Positions 1 through 5,491 of a stretch of 5,507 nucleotides of DNA are shown in pieces. Source of the stretch: an uncultured Clostridia bacterium (GTDB lineage: Bacteria; Bacillota; Clostridia; Oscillospirales; Oscillospiraceae); NCBI GenBank assembly GCA_947177005.1, contig CAMWSZ010000235.1:1-5507 (forward strand), written 5' to 3'. The notes beneath the pieces were generated by a model. It worked only from the letters and a program-made list of their open reading frames with translations. It searched no databases and was not told where the DNA came from. Position 1 is the stretch's first letter, and every line of letters begins with the position of its first letter. Position numbers and translations under genes: made by a program.

Positions 1-1
1 G

Positions 2-1231
2 CAAACGGCAGACGAGACACAGGCAGAGGAAACCATTGAGGAGAATACAGCCATCCGCTACACGATCTACGAGGGCAATATGGAGCGGCTGGAAAAGAAA
101 CTGACACGCATCCAGAACAAGTGCCGCAAATATGGATGTGACTTCCGTTACGAGCAGGTTGGAGAGGAGTTTCGGGAGCTAAAGGACAATAACGGCTGCA
201 CCTATACGGCCCGGTTCGTTATAATTGAGGCGGAGGGCGTTGCGGTTGTGAACGGCTGGAAGTTTATTGCCTCTATTGAACACACCCCAAAAGGCAACCT
301 AATCAACCGTGCCTGCAACGTTGAGGTGCCGGAGCGTTACTATACTGGACAGCCCGTTTGCGAACACTGCAACAGCCGGAGGGCGCGGAAAGATACCTAC
401 ATCGTCATGAACGAAGAAACGGGGGAGTTCAAACAGGTTGGCAAAAGCTGTCTTCGAGACTTCACCCACGGTATGAGTGCGGAGGCAGTTGCGCAATACG
501 TGGCGGCGTTCGACGATCTCATTCAGGGAGAGGAACCATACGAGGGCTGCCGCATTCAGCCATACATCAAGACAGAAAAATGGTTGCGTTATGTAGCGGA
601 GACTATCCGTCATTTCGGATATGTGAAGCGAAACAACGACGGCGAGACCTGCACCAGAGAGAGGGCTACCGACTACTATCAATTCGAGCACGGTTATCAG
701 TTCGGCAAAAAGGAAGCAAAGAGGATTCGGCAGGAGCTGGAGACTTGCGGATTTAATGCAGAATCCGACGAGGCAAAGGCCGAAACTGCTGCGGCTATGG
801 CTTGGTTAGAGCAGCAGGAGGAGAGCAATAACTATATGCACAACCTCAAAACCGCCTGCTCGCTTAATTACATTGGCTGGAAACACCTTGGTATTACGGC
901 CAGCCTGTTTCCAAGCTACAACCGGGAGTTGGCCCGTGAGGACGAACGGCGCAGGCAGGAAAAGGCGGAGCGGCTTTCGGAGTGGGTCGGCGACATCGGG
1001 AAACGCGTTGAGATCAAGGTTGCGGAGATTACCTGCATTACAGGCTGGGAGACACAGTGGGGTTATACCAAGATTTACAAGATTGTTGATGAATCCGGGA
1101 ATGTCTTCACATGGAAGACCTCAAACTGGGTGGAGGATGACGTTAAAACAATTAAGGGAACAGTCAAGGCGCACAATGATTACAAGGGTACAAAACAGAC
1201 AGAGATCACCCGCTGTAAGTGCGCAGCATAA
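2..1231 (+). CDS. Hypothetical protein with CxxC...C motif and possible C-terminal OB-like domain (5' partial)
   Basis: I cannot assign a function. Numbered from the ATG at 80, the protein has 383 residues. A charged helical start (residues 1-35) is followed by a beta-rich stretch (40-90). Next comes a Cys-x2-Cys pair (C94, C97) with a third cysteine at C124 in a GKSC motif, which looks like a metal-binding knuckle. Residues 130-300 are mainly helical. The C-terminal part (about 305-381) is beta-rich with conserved-looking TGWET, FTWKTS and GTVKAH segments, and could be an OB-fold; this is inference. The frame has no stop upstream of 80 and reads 26 further codons to base 2, acidic and then ending IRYTIYEGN. 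The gene therefore probably starts outside the window, although a GAGG at 71-74 could serve the ATG at 80. GC is lower than in the downstream genes and a separate promoter follows, so this belongs to another transcription unit. Confidence 0.85.
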   Translation, partial: QTADETQAEETIEENTAIRYTIYEGNMERLEKKLTRIQNKCRKYGCDFRYEQVGEEFRELKDNNGCTYTARFVIIEAEGVAVVNGWKFIASIEHTPKGNLINRACNVEVPERYYTGQPVCEHCNSRRARKDTYIVMNEETGEFKQVGKSCLRDFTHGMSAEAVAQYVAAFDDLIQGEEPYEGCRIQPYIKTEKWLRYVAETIRHFGYVKRNNDGETCTRERATDYYQFEHGYQFGKKEAKRIRQELETCGFNAESDEAKAETAAAMAWLEQQEESNNYMHNLKTACSLNYIGWKHLGITASLFPSYNRELAREDERRRQEKAERLSEWVGDIGKRVEIKVAEITCITGWETQWGYTKIYKIVDESGNVFTWKTSNWVEDDVKTIKGTVKAHNDYKGTKQTEITRCKCAA

Positions 1232-1279
1232 GGCGGATAGAAAAAAGCCCCGAATAGCGTCAAAATCTAAAATTGTTTG

Positions 1280-1308
1280 TTGACATTCCCCTGATAGGGG
1301 AGTATGAT
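1280..1308 (+). promoter_or_regulatory. Sigma-A type promoter for the 1372-5507 operon
   Basis: A consensus -35 box TTGACA lies at 1280-1285 and a one-mismatch -10 box TATGAT at 1303-1308, separated by exactly 17 bp. The upstream side (1261-1279) is AT-rich, unlike the surrounding coding DNA. Transcription would start near 1315, giving a leader of about 57 bases before the ATG at 1372. It is the only good promoter I see in the window and it sits in the only region where two neighbouring genes are clearly uncoupled. Confidence 0.85.
1288..1300. promoter_or_regulatory. Operator-like inverted repeat within the promoter spacer
   Basis: CCCCT-GAT-AGGGG is a perfect 5-bp inverted repeat with a 3-bp centre, lying wholly between the -35 and -10 boxes. 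A bound protein there would block RNA polymerase. The TGATAGGGG half recurs at 1305-1313, 13 bp later and overlapping the -10 box, so two helically near-phased half-sites may be present. The XRE protein at 4850 is one candidate binder. C-tract/G-tract operators also occur for the CsoR/RcnR metal regulators, but no such gene is in view. Confidence 0.5.
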
Positions 1309-1372
1309 AGGGGTACACCAAGGGTCACACAACACACGCCACTCAACGGGGCAATCAATAGGAGGTACACCA
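1307..1372 (+). repeat. Imperfect direct repeat pair, ATAGG(A)GGTACACCA
   Basis: ATAGGGGTACACCA at 1307-1320 recurs as ATAGGAGGTACACCA at 1358-1372, differing by one inserted A. The inner GGTACACCA is identical in both (1312-1320 and 1364-1372). The first copy covers the end of the -10 box and the expected transcription start; the second covers the Shine-Dalgarno and the A of the start codon. It may be a local duplication or a regulator site used twice. Confidence 0.6.
1360..1366 (+). promoter_or_regulatory. Ribosome binding site fixing the start at 1372
   Basis: AGGAGGT is a full match to the anti-Shine-Dalgarno core and stands five bases before ATG 1372. It decides the start: the frame is open further upstream to an ATG at 1273, but that ATG lies upstream of the promoter and cannot be on the transcript. 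Confidence 0.85.
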
Positions 1373-2064
1373 TGAACGACTACAAAATTACCTACACCAG
1401 CGAAACGGGAGAGGAATCCAACGCCTACGTCACAGAGCGCACCGAATCCTCCGCTCGAAAGGCTTTCAGCTCCGCCCACAAGGGCATGGGCCTCACCATC
1501 CAGAGCGTTGAGCTGCACCGAGAAAACACCAGCGCCACCAAGCAGCAGGAGCGGGATACTCTGGCGGCCATCCGCAAAATGGTCGAGGAGCTGGGGCCGC
1601 AGTCCTACCTCGCCACCGCCTTTGAGGGCTGCTTCGAGGACGCGGACACCAACATCGACAACGACTTCGCCGACAGCTACAAGCGCCGCTACGACGACAC
1701 TTTGGAAAAGCTGGAGAGGGCCAAGCAGGAAATCGGGGAGCTGGAAATGCACAAGCGCCTCATGCAGCAGACCATCGACAGGCTCCAGCGCGAAAATGAG
1801 GCTCTTGAGCAGCAGGCAGAGCAGCAGACCATTTCCGCGGACGACCTCTCCGATGTTATCCGCCTTGTGGTCGAGAAGAAGTTCGAGCTGGACACCGAGG
1901 TCAAGAACGCCGCAGAGCGAATTGTAGAAGCCGCTGGCGAGCCGGAAAGCGCGGCCTTCAAGAGCGCCGTCAATGACCACCGCGCAGCAAAGCGCGACCT
2001 CGATTACTACTCCGCCATCTTGGAGCGGCTGGGCAGGCTCTCCGACATCAAAAAGGCAGCCTAA
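1372..2064 (+). CDS. Coiled-coil hypothetical protein, first gene of the operon
   Basis: The function is unknown. The 230-residue protein has three parts. Residues 1-49 look like a small beta-beta-alpha-beta module (YKITYTS, an alpha helix SSARKAFSSAHK, then IQSVEL), a layout like the PcfM/DpnD-type small domains; this is a fold guess. Residues 60-100 carry a segment rich in conserved-looking aromatic and acidic residues (ELGPQSYLATAFEGCFEDAD), and residues 101-152 form a heptad-like coiled coil rich in Glu, Gln, Lys and Leu. Residues 155-230 are helical. No signal peptide or membrane segment is present, so it should be cytoplasmic and probably oligomeric. The start is fixed by the perfect ribosome site at 1360-1366. 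Being first behind a strong promoter, it should be among the better-expressed products of the operon. Confidence 0.9.
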   Translation: MNDYKITYTSETGEESNAYVTERTESSARKAFSSAHKGMGLTIQSVELHRENTSATKQQERDTLAAIRKMVEELGPQSYLATAFEGCFEDADTNIDNDFADSYKRRYDDTLEKLERAKQEIGELEMHKRLMQQTIDRLQRENEALEQQAEQQTISADDLSDVIRLVVEKKFELDTEVKNAAERIVEAAGEPESAAFKSAVNDHRAAKRDLDYYSAILERLGRLSDIKKAA

Positions 2065-2174
2065 TTTTTTTACCAGTAAATGACGCGAAACGGGGCAACA
2101 AGCCTCGCAAGCGCCCGAAAAGGCCCACAAACGGGGAGCTGACCTATCGGCACGACGGGGAGAAAGGGAACCAT
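2065..2174. other. 110-base gap without a supported gene
   Basis: The gap opens with a run of seven T (2065-2071) straight after the preceding stop codon, but the only hairpin before it is a three-base-pair stem (AGG/CCT), too weak to call a terminator. An ATG at 2080 opens a 20-codon frame with no ribosome site. The frame of the next gene is open through the whole gap and would read a basic peptide, but it holds no ATG, GTG or TTG before 2175. It may be an untranslated spacer or the remains of a longer N-terminus. Confidence 0.5.
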
Positions 2175-2396
2175 ATGAAAATCGAGGCTGGCAAGCGCTA
2201 CACCATAACCCGCAACGTTAGAGGCACCAACGAGCGGAGCTTCAAGGCAACCGTGAACTGGGTTGAGGACAGGGGCGACTACTGGTACATCGGCTACACC
2301 CCCGACGACTTCCGAATCTGCCGCTGGGGCTGCTGCAAGGTCAAGAAGCAGGGCCAGTACAAGGCCGTCAACTACACGTTTGAGGCGGCTGCCTAA
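2175..2396 (+). CDS. Small hypothetical protein, 73 aa
   Basis: I do not recognise the family. The 73-residue protein is rich in aromatic and basic residues and appears almost all beta: KRYTITRN, FKATVNWVED, YWYIGYTP, FRICRWGCCKV and AVNYTFEA look like successive strands, consistent with a small barrel (SH3-like size). It has a CC pair at residues 53-54 and no membrane segment. The start follows a purine-rich AAAGGG at 2163-2168, six bases before the ATG. Alternative upstream starts do not exist in the frame. It lies 110 bases after the coiled-coil gene and 30 before the next, on the same strand, with the same C/G-ending codon preference, so it is very likely part of the operon. Confidence 0.78.
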   Translation: MKIEAGKRYTITRNVRGTNERSFKATVNWVEDRGDYWYIGYTPDDFRICRWGCCKVKKQGQYKAVNYTFEAAA

Positions 2397-2426
2397 TAAT
2401 GGCAGGCCGACAGAAAGGAGCGCACT

Positions 2427-3137
2427 ATGGAAACCTATTACAGCACACAGCGCCCAATCGGGCCGGGAACCTACCCGAAGCCGGAGGGCAATGAGGTTGT
2501 GGAGATTCACAACTTCGACGGCAAGACCTACTGCGAGGAGCTGGGCCGAGAGGCATGGGGCTATATCACCTACGAGCAGCCCCTCACGCCGGAGCAGGTC
2601 TCCAGCTACGAGCTGACCCCGGAGGGAGTTATCTGGTATCCGGTCACGGTCAGTTCTCGCAAACACGGCGGCGGCCTGTTCGTAAAATCCGGGATGATTG
2701 TTCGCTCGAAAGTGCGGCCAGAGGACACCCACAAAGAAACCCCGAAAATGCAGCTCAAGACCCGGTATTTCAGAACGTGGGAGGAGGCCCAGCGGATTAT
2801 GTACGCACTCCAGAGCCTCGACATCTCGACGGAGCGCGTCAGGGGGAGCGCCACGCAGGGGGAGGTCAAGGTCTACATCAACGGGGAGTACATTCTCAAT
2901 TTCGGCGACAAGATCGTACTCCCAGGGCGCGGGGCCAACCCGGAGGACTACTACGGGGACGATATCGGCGGCTGGCGCAGCAGCAAGCCGGACAGCAGTT
3001 TTGTCCTTGGTCTGATTTGGCACCCGCTCGACTACGTTTACCACCACAGCGAAAAAGTCTGCAAGGCTCTCGGCATAACGCAGGAGGAGTGGATTGAGGG
3101 CAACTACTGGGAGGAAAGTCATGGCCCGCAGGAATAA
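2427..3137 (+). CDS. Hypothetical protein with two apparent modules, 236 aa
   Basis: The function is unknown. Residues 1-66 form one apparent module (YYSTQRPIGPGTYPKP, then EIHNFDGKTY, REAWGYITYE and PLTPEQ...YELTPEG). I remember similar stretches as separate small proteins in clostridial mobile DNA, which is recollection rather than a search result. Residues 67-105 form a beta-rich linker, and 106-236 a second module with YFRTWEEAQRIMYALQSLDI (a strand-helix pattern), an INGEYILNFGDKIVLPG beta stretch and a helical end containing EKVCKALGITQEEWIEG. No catalytic signature, signal peptide or membrane segment is visible; the protein is cytoplasmic and acidic. AAGGAG at 2415-2420 lies six bases before the ATG. 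Its 3' end overlaps the next gene by 17 bases. Confidence 0.88.
   Translation: METYYSTQRPIGPGTYPKPEGNEVVEIHNFDGKTYCEELGREAWGYITYEQPLTPEQVSSYELTPEGVIWYPVTVSSRKHGGGLFVKSGMIVRSKVRPEDTHKETPKMQLKTRYFRTWEEAQRIMYALQSLDISTERVRGSATQGEVKVYINGEYILNFGDKIVLPGRGANPEDYYGDDIGGWRSSKPDSSFVLGLIWHPLDYVYHHSEKVCKALGITQEEWIEGNYWEESHGPQE
3109..3114 (+). promoter_or_regulatory. Ribosome binding site deciding the start at 3121
   Basis: GGGAGG lies inside the end of the preceding gene, six bases before ATG 3121. The frame also has an ATG at 3094, but that one has no well-placed purine tract of its own beyond GGAGGAG at 3083-3089, which is close enough to remain a weaker alternative. Confidence 0.6.
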
Positions 3138-3285
3138 GGTCAAGACGGAAGTGAGAAGGCTCACGAGCGGCTACTGGGCTGTATTCATCGGCGGTATCTG
3201 GGTAGATGCCGCCAGCCCCTCCAAAAAGGCGGCGCAGGTGAAACTCAATCAATTCTTACTAAAAATGAAAGGGGAAACCAAATGA
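3121..3285 (+). CDS. Small basic hypothetical protein, 54 aa
   Basis: The function is unknown. Starting at 3121 the protein has 54 residues: a basic N-terminus (ARRNKVKTEVRR), a short beta hairpin with GYWAVFIGGIWVDAA, and a basic amphipathic helix (SKKAAQVKLNQFLLKMKG). The strand-strand-helix plan with many Lys and Arg suits a small nucleic-acid or partner-binding protein, but no known motif is present. It overlaps the previous gene by 17 bases and the next by four (ATGA at 3282-3285), so translation is coupled on both sides. A start at 3094 would add nine residues (MRATTGRKV); I prefer 3121 because of the better-spaced GGGAGG and the compact overlap. Confidence 0.75.
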   Translation: MARRNKVKTEVRRLTSGYWAVFIGGIWVDAASPSKKAAQVKLNQFLLKMKGETK

Positions 3286-3977
3286 AAACACTCTATTTTG
3301 AGGGCGCGGGAATGGCCGAAGCGGATGTCAGCAAGGCCACCGTCGGCAACTGCCGGATTCGCACCGCGTTCCACCTCGACGACGGCAAAGCCGTCTATCT
3401 GGAAATCAACGGCACCGAGCGCACAAGGTACAGCAGCCCCAAGGTTTTCCAGTGGCGGTACACGGGCTTCGTAGATTCCTGCCACTACATCACGGACGAT
3501 GTGCCAAACGACGACAGCAACAAGCATTCCATCGCCGTCCGCAACGTCACGCACTTCGAGTACACTGAGGCGGAAATCTTGCGGTATGTAAACAGCCTTG
3601 GCGCGAGCTTCGACGCTATCAAGGTGTTGCCAGACCTCGCCGGATACCGGGTATTCCGGGAGAAATACAGCAACAACGGGCTTGAGCGTTACAACTACGG
3701 CGACCTGTTCCAGTTCGACCCGGAGCTGCTGGCCCGCCGCGAGGCGGTCTACCAGTACTATTATGAGCTGGAAAAGGCAGAGGGGCAGAAATACCCTAAC
3801 TTTTCCTTGTGGACAGTAGAGGGCGACCCCGGAGCGCTGCACCTGCTCCGCCACTTTCCCAGTACCCCCCAGACAGCCCACAACACGCATTGGATTATCC
3901 GCGTGGACACGGGAGAGACCCTTGAGGACTGGATTGCGATGGCAACAGAAACCTACCTCGGAAAATACGGCTGCTGA
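3282..3977 (+). CDS. Hypothetical protein, 231 aa
   Basis: I recognise the general look of this protein from clostridial accessory DNA but know no function for it. Residues 1-70 appear beta-rich (TLYFEGAG, GNCRIRTAFHLDDGKAVYLEING, WRYTGFVDSCHYITDD). Residues 90-125 contain a strand-helix-strand (FEYTEAEILRYVNSLGASFDAIKVLP), and 145-175 a long helix (FDPELLARREAVYQYYYELEKAEG). The C-terminal part is beta then alpha and ends LGKYGC. Cysteines are C24, C67 and C231, with no CxxC pair. There is no signal peptide or membrane segment. The ATG follows AAAGGGG (3268-3274) by seven bases and overlaps the preceding stop as ATGA. It is followed after only 15 bases by the next gene. Confidence 0.88.
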   Translation: MKTLYFEGAGMAEADVSKATVGNCRIRTAFHLDDGKAVYLEINGTERTRYSSPKVFQWRYTGFVDSCHYITDDVPNDDSNKHSIAVRNVTHFEYTEAEILRYVNSLGASFDAIKVLPDLAGYRVFREKYSNNGLERYNYGDLFQFDPELLARREAVYQYYYELEKAEGQKYPNFSLWTVEGDPGALHLLRHFPSTPQTAHNTHWIIRVDTGETLEDWIAMATETYLGKYGC

Positions 3978-3992
3978 AAGGAGAGTATCATC

Positions 3993-4136
3993 ATGGCAAA
4001 AAAGTACACTTGGTATCGCTTCACATTCGCAGATGGCTATGTCACCATTTGCAGAGGCATGAGTGCGCAGGAGCGCCGGGTTGAGGAGGCCAAGCACGGC
4101 AAGCTGGTCTCCAAAACGAAAGAGGGGGTGTTTTAA
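3993..4136 (+). CDS. Small hypothetical protein, 47 aa
   Basis: This short gene reads MAKKYTWYRFTF, then ADGYVTICRGMSAQERRV, a basic stretch ending in HGKLVSKT, and stops at TAA 4134-4136. An AAAGGAG at 3977-3983 precedes the ATG by nine bases, and the stop codon shares its last base with the ATG of the next gene, so it fills the space between two good genes exactly. The layout is two strands, a short helix and a strand, with a basic C-terminal half. I recall small proteins with the same YTWYRFTF...RGMS...HGKLVS pattern from clostridial mobile DNA, with no assigned role. Its size makes it easy for gene callers to miss. Confidence 0.82.
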   Translation: MAKKYTWYRFTFADGYVTICRGMSAQERRVEEAKHGKLVSKTKEGVF

Positions 4137-4849
4137 TGTCCTGCATGATCATGAAGCGGGAATCGCTGGCAGCACTGGCAAACGCTGTCGAAACCCGGCT
4201 CAACTGCGATTATGGCTTTTGGGGCTTCGAGGCCCCGGACAACCTCTACCGCGAGCTGCAAGACTGCAAGCCCGACCACTTCTACTATGATGCAAAATCT
4301 ATCTACCGCAAGCTCTACGCGATCAATGTCCGGGCCTACAATGGGCGATACGCAAGTCACGAGGAGTCCGCAGGCGAGGAGGCCCCGGAGGTGGATATCG
4401 CTTGCTATACCGTCCATCGCAGGCCGGAGTACCGCAATCACGGTTTTGCAGTCTGCCCGTGGCACTACCAGCTTGCCAAGCTCCTCGACTTCTGGCTCTA
4501 CCAGACCGCAGAGGACGCGACCTACAGCGACCCGCTGCGGCTTGCTATGAAAGAGTTCCGGGACGATCTCTATCAATTCATCGTGCAAAACAGTCCTCAA
4601 TACATCGTCGGACGGTGGGGCGAGCTGCCCCCGGCACCTCAAACGGTCAAGGAGGGATACAGCCGCACCAAAGAGGCCGAACCCCTGATTTTGGAACCGG
4701 AGGATTGGCAGCCGGACGAGTGGGCGACCCTCTGCAAACTGGCGGGCGGCCTCCCGCCGCAGGATACCGAACGCATTGTAATCAGCGACCACACGCTGGA
4801 GACCTATATCACCAAAAAGGGCAGTCATAATGAAGGGGGCGCAAACTGA
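4136..4849 (+). CDS. Acidic hypothetical protein, 237 aa
   Basis: The function is unknown. By my count it has about 37 acidic against about 25 basic residues, so it is moderately acidic. Residues 7-75 are mainly helical (SLAALANAVETRLN, DNLYRELQD, AKSIYRKLYAINVRAYNGRY), 80-105 form an acidic linker and strand (EEAPEVDIACYTV), and 108-160 are helical with many aromatics (CPWHYQLAKLLDFWLYQTAE, LAMKEFRDDLYQFIVQN). The last 75 residues are Pro- and Glu-rich and look loosely folded. There is no signal peptide or membrane segment; WHYQLAKLLDFWLYQ is amphipathic, not a membrane span. GAGGGGGTG at 4122-4130 precedes the ATG by five bases. It overlaps the 47-aa gene by one base and abuts the XRE gene with no spacer. 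Confidence 0.88.
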   Translation: MSCMIMKRESLAALANAVETRLNCDYGFWGFEAPDNLYRELQDCKPDHFYYDAKSIYRKLYAINVRAYNGRYASHEESAGEEAPEVDIACYTVHRRPEYRNHGFAVCPWHYQLAKLLDFWLYQTAEDATYSDPLRLAMKEFRDDLYQFIVQNSPQYIVGRWGELPPAPQTVKEGYSRTKEAEPLILEPEDWQPDEWATLCKLAGGLPPQDTERIVISDHTLETYITKKGSHNEGGAN

Positions 4850-5491
4850 ATGAACATTTTCGGGAAACGCTTAACCGGTCTCCGCAAGGAACGCGGCCTT
4901 GCACAGATCGATATCGCCGGGCATCTTGGCATGAGCCGTTCCGGGATTCAAGGCTACGAGACCGAGGACAAGGAACCGAGCTACGCTGTCCTCTGTCGCA
5001 TTGCGGACTACTTCGATGTCTCCGTCGATTACCTGCTGGGCCGCTCCAACCAGCGCCGCAGGCCCCCACGCAAGCCGGGGCCTGTGACCTACAACGTGCG
5101 GATTAGCTGCCTCCAGTACGGCGATACCATCGTCAAGGCCAACACCCCGGAGGAGGCAAAGGAAAAGGCTGAACTGCTGGTTCAGAGCGATGCCGTCAAG
5201 TGGTTCGACAGCGAGATTACCGATATGACCACAGAGGAGGTCGAGGAGCGCACATTCACGGTCACGGAGTTCTGCCCCCATTGCGAGACCGAAATCGAAA
5301 TGCGCTGGGATACCGATAAGCAGGGGTTCAAAGCCTTTTGCCCTTCCTGCGGCCAGCGGCTTATGCTCTGCGACGAGTGCCACCAGCTTGGCGGAGGCTG
5401 CGATTACAGCAGCGATACCGATTCCTGCAAGTTCAACCCGTCGCACAGCATCAACGAGATAGCAAAGACGGAGGAAACAACAAATGGCTGA
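4850..5491 (+). CDS. XRE-family helix-turn-helix regulator fused to a zinc-ribbon tail
   Basis: This is a 213-residue DNA-binding protein. Residues 4-66 are a classic Cro/C1 (HTH_3) domain: FGKRLTGLRKERGLAQIDIA, the turn and recognition helix LGMSRSGIQGYE, then the family ending IADYFDVSVDYLLGR. After a basic linker (68-77, RRRPPRK) comes a beta-beta-alpha-beta module (80-125). The tail carries eight cysteines: CPHC (142, 145), CPSC (164, 167), CDEC (174, 177), C184 and C193, enough for two structural zinc ions. XRE domains normally repress transcription as dimers, so control of the promoter at 1280 is the simplest guess; the zinc tail may bind a partner, DNA, or sense metal or redox state. 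It starts directly after the preceding stop, with AAGGGGG at 4833-4839 ten bases upstream. Its role as a DNA binder is secure; its target is inferred. Confidence 0.92.
   Translation: MNIFGKRLTGLRKERGLAQIDIAGHLGMSRSGIQGYETEDKEPSYAVLCRIADYFDVSVDYLLGRSNQRRRPPRKPGPVTYNVRISCLQYGDTIVKANTPEEAKEKAELLVQSDAVKWFDSEITDMTTEEVEERTFTVTEFCPHCETEIEMRWDTDKQGFKAFCPSCGQRLMLCDECHQLGGGCDYSSDTDSCKFNPSHSINEIAKTEETTNG

Noticed and set aside
1288..1300. Copper-type CsoR operator as a firm call
   Set aside because: The C-tract/G-tract pattern is only loosely similar, and no CsoR-like or metal-handling gene is in the window.
1273..1371. N-terminal extension of the coiled-coil gene to the ATG at 1273
   Set aside because: That ATG lies upstream of the -35 box, so it would not be transcribed from this promoter. 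ATG 1372 has a perfect ribosome site.
2050..2071. Intrinsic terminator after the coiled-coil gene (T run following a short GC stretch)
   Set aside because: The only stem before the T run is three base pairs around a three-base loop, too weak to stop polymerase, and downstream genes show no promoter of their own.
1267..2130. 287-residue open frame on the minus strand
   Set aside because: It is an antisense shadow of the coiled-coil gene and would read through the promoter region; its low-complexity Leu/Val/Gly content shows no domain.
2070..3164. Long 364-residue open frame on the minus strand
   Set aside because: It lies opposite three well-supported + strand genes, has a Leu/Val/Ala-rich composition typical of the antisense of GC-rich coding DNA, and the opposing genes have good ribosome sites and abutting ends that it lacks.
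4133..4828. 231-residue open frame on the minus strand
   Set aside because: It covers almost exactly the well-supported 237-aa + strand gene and mirrors its codons; no ribosome site or domain supports it.
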